A stretch of DNA of 64,000 bases, taken from contig CM042958.1 of NCBI GenBank assembly GCA_023678885.1, positions 15,494,852-15,558,851 of the forward strand, in the 5' to 3' direction. Of this stretch, positions 35,534 through 46,739 are shown one piece after another. Numbering within the stretch: position 1 is the stretch's first letter; every line of letters begins with the position of its first letter. The notes below the pieces were generated by a model, which had not been told where the DNA came from, ran no database searches, and saw nothing but the letters and a program-made list of their open reading frames with translations. The stretch is from Pogostemon cablin. Lineage: Eukaryota > Streptophyta > Magnoliopsida > Lamiales > Lamiaceae. Made by a program: the position numbers and the translations under genes.

Positions 35534-37023
35534 TTATTTTCCATATTAAACCAAACAAGATAGAATTTTAAAAAGAAAAAAAAAAGATGGATGTTTATAT
35601 CATGCACTAAAGAATTAAACAAACGAGACGAATATACAAGTGCAAGCCCGTGTAAAACCATTTTTAAATTGAGTTTATGGAAAAATAATAATAGTACATA
35701 ATATTGTAAATCAAATACAAAATTATAGCATGATCAAAATATTACTCCACTAAAAATAAACTCCCAACACGTAATTTTGAGACTAAAAATATTAAAGTTA
35801 AACCCACCCAGGAAACAAAATTAACTTAGGTAAAATTGTATTCATATTATATGTTCTTGTAAAATAATTTTTTTTTCTTAAAAAATTGTGTAAGATAACA
35901 ACTTTTTTCGTATGGAGTGTTGGATCCTTATATTCTGGATGAGATGAATAATTATTAATTATGCAAGCATTGCATTAATGAAATTAATTAAGAGGCTGTA
36001 AAGAGAATGGTAAGTTTTAAAATGGGTAAATTATCAAAACCTTCTATCTAAATTACCAAATAAATCTGTTGCTTTGAAAAATTATCAATTACCTCATTTA
36101 AAAAATATTTTTTTAAAAAAATAGTGAAATTTAAAAATAAAATGTTAAATATATGGATTTTGATGTCATTTTCATCCTTCTTTATTTTAAGAAAAAGTGT
36201 ATTTTTATTAATGTTCAAATTAACGTTTACGCAATATACTCTTGGGATAACCAATGGTTTATTGCTTAGTTAATTGCATTGTATACATGTATATAGATCA
36301 CAACATTTTATTTTATTTTATTTTGGTTATTTATGATGTTATATTTTGTACATCACCACTAATTATATAATGAATTTTGAATTCTTATACTGTAATATTT
36401 GTATTTTCCTTTACAATTTTTTCTTAAAATCTCACTCGATCAGGTTCAACTATCTGCCATCAAATGCATAGTGATTCAGGTAACTCGCCCACGACGAGAT
36501 ATAAAAGGCTACGTTCATACAGAACACTAATATAATTATCAACTTTACATTAAATGTTACTCAAATTCTTTGTCCAAAAAGTAAACATTAATGTTAACGA
36601 GGAACGAAGGGAGTATATACATCAATTCGTGCATAATGCACCCACATTCAGAATATATATTTATAATTGAATACGTATTCTGATGAATTAAAATTACTTG
36701 CACACTTTGTTAGTATATTTTGTACTCAGTTTTTTTAATGAAAAATTAAAAATAAATAAATAACATAATTATTAATAAATACATATACACTATTAAATAA
36801 ATATATTAATATATATGAATCCACATATGCGCCTAGATGCAGAATATCAACAATATTATTATATAACCTGTGATTTATATATATGGTAAATTCTAATTAG
36901 GTTAGTCTCTTGTGATTTGAATGGTAAATTCTTTATATCCATATTTAAAATTAAGATAATTAAACTTTTAAAAGGTACCACTAGGTGAATTCGATTTGAT
37001 TTATTAGTACATATATTTATTTA
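35534..37023. other. Intergenic, AT-rich; weak GTGCACC-family remnant
   Basis: 36630-36850 contains TGCACCCACATTCAG at one end and degenerate internal blocks (ACATAATTATTAATAAATAC) like the GTGCACC elements. No supported gene. Confidence 0.35.
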
Positions 37024-37659
37024 GGGAAAATAGATTTTTTTATCCGTTAACTTTGCCAAATTTTGAATTTAACCCAGAAGTTTTTTACTTTTTGAAAATC
37101 GTCCATTATATTTGCAGAATTTTGAAAATCGTTTATTATATTTGAAAATTTTGAAAATCGTCCATCATGTTTACCAAGTTCAACAAAATCGTCTGTTTCA
37201 ACAGGTCATTAGCAGGTTATTCTAAAAAATAAAAATAAAAAATATGTAAAATATATATATGTATATATATATATATATATATACTATTTTTTAAAAAATA
37301 GCCTCCACTAAGAATTTACATTATACTCTCTCCGTCCGCCCGAAAGAGGAAATTTTGCTTTTGTGCATGTTGATTAAAAAATATTGTTATTTAATGTGTA
37401 GTGGGTAGTTGTATTAGTGAGAGTGTGGATCTCATATTTTAATTGTATTAGTGGGTGTGTGTGGATCTCATGTGTATAAAAAAGGAAGTGTCAAATGACC
37501 TGTCATAGCAGGTCAAATGACCAAAATGTTGAATTTTATGAAGTTAATGGACTAATTTCAAAATTGTTATAAAATTAACGGACTAATTTCAAAATTAAAA
37601 AAATTAATGGTCTAATTTCAAAATGAATGAAAGTTAGCGGACGAAAAAATCATTTTCCC
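37024..37659. mobile_element. Mutator-like non-autonomous element, copy 2, with truncated MITE
   Basis: Flanked by an exact 9-bp duplication ATTTATTTA (37015-37023 and 37660-37668), as for Mutator-type transposition. Ends GGGAAAATAGATTTTTTTAT and, inverted, GGGAAAATGATTTTTTCGTC. It shares its whole layout with copy 1, including a Stowaway MITE inserted after AAGAATTTACATTA, but an internal deletion has removed the MITE's right end and about 150 bp after it. It ends just before the probable 5' exon of the GT47 gene. Confidence 0.82.
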
Positions 37660-37679
37660 ATTTATTTATTACGAGTAGT

Positions 37680-38864
37680 GAAAAAGGGGAAAAGAGAGGT
37701 GTAAGCAATGTCCACATGTAATGAGCTTCAGAAAAGGTGTATCAGCTGTAACCAATGCATGGCTTGGCGTTCTTCCCTAAACCCCCATTTATTCACATTC
37801 ATCGTTTTCCATGTTTTTATTTTTTTTCTTTTCACTCACTACTCTCTTCTCCAAGAGAGCAGGAAAAGAGACAGAGATACTGTTCTTCATTCTCTCCAGT
37901 CAAAGGTAATTGAATGTATATGTCTTTTTTTATATATATAATTATATGATGAATCTATCCATCTGGTAGAAATTGATCCTAAGAAGGTAATAGGATGTTT
38001 TCTTGATTAATTATCTGATGAACAGCTAGTAAGAGAGAGACAAAAACTTTGATTACTATTACCCTTTTCTCATTTTTTTTTCCTTTTTTGAAGATTTCTT
38101 AATTTGTTATTATATAATCATTGCATGTATTTGTTATTTTGTTAGTTTAGATGTAAAAAAAAAAGTGTAATTCAAGAGGTTTTGCCAGAATGTCGAAGTA
38201 GATCAACGAGAGATAAATATACAATTTAATTTAATTAGCTCTTTAATTTTTTTATATGTATAGGAATAAATTCAAGATAAATTAGTATATTTATTTACCT
38301 TAATGTTTGATCTGAATATACATATTATTCTCAAGTATAAATACAGGCGAGTAAGAATTAGATCAGTATTCTACAACATTTCTTATAATTTCTTAATTAT
38401 TAAAATGCATTTATAAATGCTCTAATCGATATATATAAATTTTTTTTTTTAAAAAATCAAAATTTGGAGTATATTTTATTTTGACTTATTAATGAATGAG
38501 ATCGTGTAATCTCCTTAATGTGTATGATAGAATATTTTAGTCTTTTGGATCAAGGCATAATTTTTATTTGTAACGTTTATTGTATTTTCCTTTTTAAGAG
38601 ATTTATTTATATTTATTTATTGTTTATATTCATTCAAATTTGAATTTATTACTTGAAAGGTAGGAAGATACGATTTATTATATTCAAAATAATTGCTTAA
38701 TATATGACTTCCTTTTATTGCATTCTCTTCTTAAAATTGTCAAGTCAATTCAGTTCAAATGAAACGAATCAATCTAGGTATAAGAGTGCACGAGAGACTA
38801 ACTCTCAACTATTTTCAGGACGTGTAGAAGTGATCCTGCATCCTTTTAGGTCTATTTTCGAGCG
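37680..38864 (+). other. Probable 5' non-coding exon and intron of the GT47 gene
   Basis: A pyrimidine-rich stretch at 37740-37905 (CACTACTCTCTTCTCCAAGA) ends in CAAAG followed by a GTAATT donor. A TATTTTCAG acceptor at 38810-38818 leads into a short leader and the first ATG at 38865. A leader intron of about 913 bp (37906-38818) is therefore likely. The open frame at 37708 has no recognisable domain and I treat it as leader. Without transcript data this is inference. Confidence 0.4.
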
Positions 38865-41176
38865 ATGAACTCCGATTTTCGCCCTATGTGTCGAGTGGAT
38901 ACGAGGAAGTTCTTATGGCTACTAGGCTTAGTTCTTGGATCAGTTTTGATAGTTCAGTATTTTGAGCTTCCATACAGAGGTACAATGATGTCTTTATTGT
39001 CTTCTGGTAAGGCCTATTTCAATTTGTCCACTTCAAAAGAAGTGGAAATTAGAGATGAAAAAAATACTACATTTCCAACTCCAATATCAGCACTGCCAAA
39101 ATCAGTAGAGGGAGATGATGATCACTTGTTAGAAAACACAGCGGAGATGAACCATGAGACGGAAGAAGAGACGAGTCTAAGGAGCATTGGCAACGCTCCT
39201 CAAAAGCCGAGCAGTGGTCCAATATCATTTGGAGCTTCAAATGGACATGGTGTTGGTAGTAGTACTAGTGTTGTTGCATCTAGTCCTAGTAATGATGGTC
39301 CATCTGTTAGGGTTGTATATGAGGGATCAATAATTGCTCCAAGTCCGACGAGGTTGAAAGTGTCGTTGGCACCGCAGGTTTCACCATCCGAGACAAGCCT
39401 AGCTCCTTTGCCTAATGCAGATGGAAACAAGACTATTGTTGCTGCTCCACCGGAACAGAACTCTTTGGTGGCGAACAGCCCTAGTTCATCTCTTAGTGTT
39501 GTAGTTGACGGTTCAAGGATTGCTCCGAGTCCAACGAGCTTGAATCAGTCGTTGGCAGCGGAGGTTTCTCCATCCGAGACGAGCCCCCCTTCGCCTAGTG
39601 CAGATGGAAAGAAGACTAGTGCTGCTGCTCCACCGGATCACAACTCTTCGGAGACGAACAATCCTCCTCTAAAAGAGTCATCTGTGGTGAAAATATCTGA
39701 TATGAATGATCTATTGCTACATAGTCATGTTTCACCCATCTCAAAGGTACATACATTTGATTTGATCATGCAAACTCACATATATACAAACATACAAATA
39801 TGTACATGTGATTGCAGAGTACACTCTGGCCTACTGCTGCTGATCAAGAGTTGTTAGATGCAAGGATCCAGATTGAGAAAGCAGAGATCGTCACGGATAG
39901 ACCTGGTTTATACGCCCCCATTTATCGAAACCTGACAACGTTTGTGAGGTGAAACTGCTCAAAAACACCAATAGAACAGTAGACCAATAGATGCTCAATT
40001 GGCCTTAATGTTTTATCTTTCATGATCATGGATGCAGGAGCTATGAAGCTATGGAGCAGAAGCTCAAGGTTTACATCTACGACGAAGGGAAGAGGCCCGT
40101 CTTTCACAACCCGCGGCTGCACGGGATATATGCATCTGAGGGATGGTTCATGAAACACATGAAGGCAAGCAAACAGTTCATCACCAACAATCCGGACGAA
40201 GCACACTTGTTTTACATGCCTTTTAGCTCTCAACTCTTGGTGGACTACGTATACATTCGTGATTCTCATTCTTTCGACGAGATACTCAAGTTCCTAGGTG
40301 ACTATCTCGACGCGATAAAGACACGACACTCTTTCTGGAACAGAACAGATGGGGCTGATCATTTTGTAGTTGCTTGCCATGATTGGGTAATGATTCTTGA
40401 CTTCTTGTGTGCATGTTCACATTTTACTGAAAGAAAAGTAAAATTGGGTCCCACTATTAGAACTTCGAGTTTTAATCGTGGGACCCAAGTATACTGGCAA
40501 CAAAAAGTTATGACAAGAGTGTTTGTCCTTTCAGGCAGCATTCGAGACGAGGCGTGTGATGCCAAACAGCATACACGCCTTATGCAACTCGGATGTAAAA
40601 GTAGGCTTCCGATTCGGGAAGGATGTCGCGCTGCCAGAAACTAATGTCCAATCAGATCAAAACCCCCTGCAAAAAGTAGGGGGCAGTCCTCCGTCTGCAC
40701 GGAGGATCCTCGCCTTCTTTGCAGGGCAAATGCACGGATACGTTCGCCAAGTGTTGCTCAAACATTGGGAGAACAAAGATCCGGACATGAGAATATTCGG
40801 ACGGTTGAGAAAGGGATACGAGTGGCACATGAAGAACAGCAAGTACTGCATATGTGCTAAGGGGTACGAAGTCAATAGTCCGAGAGTGGTCGAGGCGATC
40901 ACGTACGGATGCGTGCCCGTGATCATCTCGGACAACTTCGTACCCCCTTTTTTCGACGTCTTGAGCTGGGAGTCCTTCTCGGTTTTCGTCCCGGAGAAGG
41001 ACATTCCAGAGCTGAAGAACATCCTCGGTTCGATTTCCGAGAGGAGGTACCTTGTTATGCAGCACAGAGTTCAGCAGGTGAGGCAGCATTTTCTGTGGCA
41101 TAACACACCTGTGAAGTATGACATCTTTCACATGATACTTCATTCAATTTGGTACAATAGATTGTTTAGCGTATGA
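38865..41176 (+). CDS. GT47 exostosin-family probable glycosyltransferase (At5g03795-like), four exons
   Basis: Exons 38865-39746, 39818-39948, 40038-40386 and 40535-41176 join in frame through GT-AG introns to 667 residues. Residues 17-33 (LWLLGLVLGSVLIVQYF) form a single signal anchor, so it is a type II Golgi membrane protein. Residues about 50-290 are a Ser/Pro-rich stem with a 62-residue internal repeat (GSIIAPSPT... and GSRIAPSPT...). The exostosin domain follows: YEAMEQKLKVYIYDEGKRP, GIYASEGWFMKHMK, DEAHLFYMPFSS, the HDW motif, ALCNSDV, and the nucleotide-sugar-binding-like CICAKGYEVNSPRVVEAITY followed by GCVPVIISDNFVPPF. Relatives build cell-wall polysaccharides such as xyloglucan, pectin or xylan side chains; donor and acceptor here are unknown. 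The HDWAAFETRRVM segment deviates slightly from the more common HDWGPYETRHHM. No lesions are seen. The start is the first ATG in the exon. Confidence 0.92.
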
Positions 41177-41440
41177 TTTTGAATTGCACGAAGTTATAAA
41201 GTGAGATACGAGGTTTGAATCACATGATAGATATACACAACAATGGATTTATTTTTTTTCCTGTTGTAATACAATATATGATTACACTAAAGTCAAGTTT
41301 AATGCATTTTTATTTATAGGTTTTGTAATTTGATACATAATTGCTACTGTAGCTTAGGGAGTCTACAGTTTTTTTCACTTTTCATCAGCTCTTATAATAA
41401 GATAAGTAACACCCGTTCTTTTGTTTTTTTTTTTGGTGTG
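41177..41440. other. 3' flank of the GT47 gene
   Basis: AT-rich, with candidate polyadenylation signals (for example AATACAATATATG near 41268). No further ORF. Confidence 0.35.
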
Positions 41441-41445
41441 GAGAT

Positions 41446-42115
41446 AAATGAATACTCCTGCTTCCAGAGTTAGAGTTAAAGTTACTGTTTAACAGATATA
41501 ATATTTTAATGTGGGGTTAGGTGAGAAAAATAATATTTAATGTGAAGCGGGTAGTTGATTAGTATTGTGTGTGGGTCCTACACGAAAAAATTAATTGTTT
41601 TTTGTGAACCCAACTTGATAAAAAATAAAATGTAAACCTTAACTTGAAAATATAATATTTTAATGTGTAATGGATAATTGTATTAGTGGTGTGTGGTATG
41701 TGTGGGGCCCACAATCCACATGAATATATTAATTATTTTTGTGTGAGTCATATGTACTTAAAAAGAAAATTTGTTAATTTTTGTGCGACTACCCAAAAAA
41801 GAAAGTGCGTCAATTTGTTTTAAACGGTGTACTCCTTCATTCCAAAAATACTTGCACGTTTTTTGTGGCATAATGTTTAAAAAAAATAATTTTATATTGT
41901 AATGATGTTTGAAAAAAAATGATATTTTAGATAATTGAATAGAATAAAGTGTATAATATAGTTGACTATGACTAGATTGTGTGTGAAAAAATGACATTTT
42001 TGTAATATTGTAATATTGTAAGGTTATTGAAATTGTATATTATTTCTATTTTTATGTTGTGCAAGTATTTTTTGGATGGACAAAAATAAAAAATGTACAA
42101 ATATTCTTGGAATGG
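41446..42115. mobile_element. Cluster of three degenerate Stowaway-like MITEs
   Basis: Segments at about 41446-41645, 41650-41835 and 41832-42115 each carry family blocks: TAATATTTTAATGTGGGGTT; TGTGGGGCCCACAATCCACA; and an ACTCCTTCATTCCAAAAATA left end with inverse GTACAAATATTCTTGGAATG at the right. They are arranged head to tail or nested 3' of the GT47 gene. No coding capacity. Confidence 0.55.
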
Positions 42116-44044
42116 AAAAAATATCGATTTTCATTAAAAATATTGTTAATTTTATTTATAATATAAATTATTTATAAAATAATTCATTGATCTGCTAGCA
42201 CTTTATATTTAAATTACATTTTACTAAATATTCTTACCATAAGACAAACAAGAGTTTTCCATGATGATATCATTTTTACGAGTTGAGTTAGTTACGTGGG
42301 ACAATCTTATATTGTTTTCTTAATTTGTGTTGTTTTTTGAATTGTCCTTTTAACTTTTGGCTATTTGAAATGTAGTATTTGCTATTTTAAGGAATAGTGT
42401 ATGTGTATATAATATAATAAGAGAAATTAAATTATTTGAAGAGAAAATTAATATACGTCATGAACTAAAATTTGAAACTAATGTATCATGTCTTTCTCCA
42501 TTAATTTTAAAATTTCCAAACAAAAATAGAAATGTTTACTTATTATTTATTGATGCATATGTATATTTCTGTTATTATTGTAATTTGACTTGTTCTAAAA
42601 TTGAACAATCTCAATCACACTATATGAGAAGTGTTTCGTGGTAATTTTTTTTTTCAGTAAAGAAAACTGTGTAAATTTGAAAAAAAATAAATTTTAAAAA
42701 ATAAAATAAAAATTATAATGATTTACCGTTAATGTTTTGTTGGGCTTTCGTATCCCAAATATTTTATATTCCTTAGTATTTGTTTTCTCCTATTTGGGCC
42801 TTCGCTCGGCCCACCCAACTTCTCCTCACTATATTATGAGATTGTGTTGTTTTATATTCTGATGAATTGAAAATCATGTTTATTAATTTTTATATACTCC
42901 ATATATTGTCCAACAAAATATTATTGCCTGTTACCCAATAAATTTATGTGATTCTAATTGCAAAAATGGGGTCGATGACTTGTTTAAATGACACAATCAT
43001 TAAAGCATATTTAGACATTGTTTAATTTATTAATGTTATTTATTGTGTCATTTGAAGCCAATTTTTTTGTAAAACTAGTTATATAATTATTTATACTAAA
43101 ACAATATTACTCTTAAAGCATCATTTGAGTTCAGAAGAGATTTTTCACACTTTTTATTTTTTGTTAGTTTACTATTCATTTTCAATCTTCACACCCCAAA
43201 ATGAAATAACACTAACCAACCTTATATACAATATAATCAAATTTGTCTGCCAACTCCTTACACACATAATTAACTTTACAATTTATTTATTACTAAAAGT
43301 ATCCTATTATCTCTAAAGTAAGTAAAAAAATATAATAACTTTTCTTAATAATCGTGAAAGTCAAAATGAGTCGTGAATGGAGAGAGTCACCACAATAACA
43401 CTCCCTGACTATGACGAGCTTAAGTGAAGAATTTTGTAACAGACAAAAATTGTGACAAACTTCGTAACTAAAAAAAGTCTGTCACATCGTTCGCATGAGG
43501 CATGCGTGTCTTGAGCTAATTCGGCTAGACTTGGCTTAAATTTATAAATTGCAATTATATCCTTATATTTCTTCTAAAATTAATTCGGCTTAATATCCGT
43601 CACTAACCTTCCCGTTAAAATATCCTTCACAAAATGTCTCACCGGTGATATTTTTTACATCACAAATTCAAATTTCCGTCACTAAGTACTATAAATCAGA
43701 GAACATAATTTCATCATTCTTCCGTATCATTGGCTGTCTCGAAATGCCCCGATAAGAAACATAAAATAAATAAGATATTAATATACGTATATACACTTGG
43801 ACACACGTAAGTATATATGAAATAAATGTGGAGAAGACATCAGTAATAATGTATTAGATATTAACAGGTCACAGCAAATCTTATTTCTGCATTTAGACTT
43901 AAGTTAAAAGGATACCACATGCATACATTCACATACTTTATGGAACTTACTATTAATTCATGTTTCAATAAATTAATAAAAATCCAACTGTGTAAATATT
44001 ATTGGCCCTACCTAAGTTGTTTTATAATGTATTTGGGTGTACGA

Positions 44045-44095
<51 letters not shown>

Positions 44096-45615
44096 CTCAG
44101 ATTAACTAATATGATTTTGATTAACAGTTCTACGAAGAGAATATATATATGCTAATAATTATGTGAGATTTTATATAAAAGCATCAAATATATTTCATTA
44201 ATATATGTGAGGTGAGAATGAAAGATGAAGACTCTAGAATACAACATTACTTATGTCGTCATTACTTGTACAGTAGTTCTTTAGTTTCAAATGACATCTC
44301 ATGATTTCTTTTTCTATTAAATTAAATAAAATTCATTAATAAATAAAGTGGAGACTCTAAATTAGTTACATGTGAAGGTGTTCGTGTAATCAATGCCAGG
44401 AAAGGTTACTTTTAATAAAGTATACTTCTAGATATTTCACCATTTAAAATTAACAAATTCTACACATTAATTAAAATGAAATATAATACAATAAAAAATT
44501 TGTCAACTCAATATATTATTTAATAACACATAAACTCGACAAATCCTAACATATCATTTTGAAGAGTGTATATATGCATTGATAAAATTGTGAGTATACA
44601 TATCATGGTTTTTCTTCCTCTAAATTAATTGGAAAGTAGCATAATTCTCTAAATTCATAGGTTGATAATGATGAAGTTAAACGATCAATTTAAGGACACT
44701 GTACGTCATGTTACATTTTGATTATATGTCTCCTTCAATAGAAGAATGAAATGTACGTGGTGGGATGACAATTTGAATGTTTCCTATTTATAAAATTGAT
44801 ATTTTTCTTTTAAAATATAAATTGTATAGTATAGTTTGCAAAAAAAATGTAAGAGAAAATTTGAATGAAGATGGGACAGGAGTTGTTCAACCTAATTTTG
44901 TATGAAGACGGTTTCGGGTAGTTGGCGCACACCTAGTTTTAATTGGACCAATCTAATATTGGCTAAAAAATTAATTTAATTCACGTGATATTTTAATTGG
45001 AGAATAAATAGAATTGAAAAAAAATGGAAAAAGGAAATAATTGGGTATGATATGTATAGGTGTAAGAGATATTATTTGTTACCTAAATTGGGCAGCAAAA
45101 TTTGGCAGCACATTAATGGAAGAAAAGAGAGGGATTGACCTACGCTCCCATGGTGGGCTTTCAATGCTTAAGCAATTGGACAAACCACCCTTTCTACATC
45201 TTCTCCTCTGTGTTGTGTGAAACATGTTCAATATATATATTAATTATTGATGGCTTATCATTTATGATAAAATATTATGGGCACTCCCGATGCTATCATT
45301 CAATTCATAGATGTATTAATGAAATGTGTGAGTTCATATTTTAATTGTATTAGTAATGTATGTAAGTTTTATATGTTTAAAAAGATAAATAAGATCTTAT
45401 GAGACAGACACCCAAAATGATAAAATGAGACCATTGTTGGAGGACGGACGGAGTACAATTTATTAGTAATTTTTTTAGCGAATTTCCTATTAATTTTTTA
45501 ATAAACTTGAATATAAAAAATAATATTTTAATTAAGAAACACATACTTATACATTATTGTAAAATTAATGTAATAACTTGTGTGATCCTCTCATGAAATA
45601 AATTTATGTGAAATG
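42116..45615. other. Long AT-rich gene-free interval
   Basis: No open frame with recognisable homology. It contains a (TA)n tract at 44050-44092 and the right half of a Stowaway MITE at about 45270-45455, ending GGAGGACGGACGGAGTA. A GC-richer patch at 42735-42830 (GGGCCTTCGCTCGGCCCACC) has a short inverted repeat of GGGCC and may be a promoter relic. Confidence 0.45.
44050..44092. repeat. (TA)n microsatellite
   Basis: About 21 uninterrupted AT dinucleotides following GAATTATA. Confidence 0.9.
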
Positions 45616-46739
45616 AATATAAGGTGATAATTTCATAATGAAAAATGATATCAAACTCATAAAAAGTTATAACGGTATTGTGGAGTATTTAATATACATG
45701 CAAAATTAAAATAAAAAGTGGAGTAACATTTTAAAAGAAATATGATAACATTTTTAATAAAAAGTGATAATTAATTAAAAATATAAAATAATCTCATCAC
45801 TGTGTAGACCTAATATTTCATATATATGTTTCACGGAAATTAAATATGTATAGTTGGATGAACTGGATATCAAATAATAGGTAGTTCTTAGCTGACCCAG
45901 GTTCATAGTGACCCAAATCTGCAGCAGGTTACAGGTAACGTGGGGTCCATCATCCATTTGTATACTGTTAAATATATTTATTTTAATTTTATAATATTGC
46001 ATTCTCTCTCTTCAGTAATCTCTACTATACACCCTCTCAATTCTTATGTTGGATACGATTTCTCACATCAAATATTTTATTTTCTTTTTCTTTAATATTT
46101 AAAAATAAATATTTATACATTGTAGTATATTGTTTTAAAAATAGATAAAAATAAATCGATAATTTTAATTTAGTTGGGAATATAAGGTGATAATTTCATA
46201 ATGAAAAATGATATCAAACTCATAAAAAGTTATAACGGTATTGTGGAGTATTTAATAAACATGCAAAATTAAAATAAAAAGTGGAGTAACATTTTAAAAG
46301 AAATATGATAACATTTTTAATAAAAAGTGATAATTAATTAAAAATATAAAATAATCTCATCAGTGTGTAGACCTAATATTTCATATATATGTTTCACTGA
46401 AATTAAATATGTATAGTTGGATGAACTGGATATCAAATAATAGGTAGTTCTTAGCTGACCCAGGTTCATAGTGACCCAAATCTGCAGCAGGTTACAGATA
46501 ATGTGGGGTCCACCATCCATTTGTATACTGTTAAATATATTTATTTTAATTTTATAATATTGTATTCTCTCTCTTCAGTAATCCCTACTATACACCCTCT
46601 CAATTCTTATGTTGGATACGATTTCTCACATCAAATATTTTATTTTCTTTTTCTTTAATATTTAAAAATAAATATTTATACATTGTGGTATATTGTTTTA
46701 AAAATAGATAAAAATAAATTGATAATTTTAATTTAGTTG
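45616..46739. repeat. 562-bp direct tandem duplication
   Basis: 45616-46177 and 46178-46739 are adjacent copies. Both begin GAATATAAGGTGATAATTTC and end TTTTAATTTAGTTGG. I count about ten single-base differences and no large indel, so identity is near 98 percent and the duplication is recent. The unit has no recognisable gene; the similar minus-strand open frames in each copy are products of the duplication. Confidence 0.92.

Noticed and set aside
37708..37941. 77-residue open frame upstream of the GT47 gene
   Set aside because: No domain; runs through a likely splice donor into intron-like sequence; better explained as 5' leader.
40652..41143. 163-residue minus-strand open frame
   Set aside because: It is antisense to the well-supported last exon of the GT47 gene.
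45775..46520. Two nearly identical minus-strand open frames (LLQIWVTMNLGQLRTTYY)
   Set aside because: They are the same non-coding sequence seen twice because of the 562-bp tandem duplication; no homology recognised.
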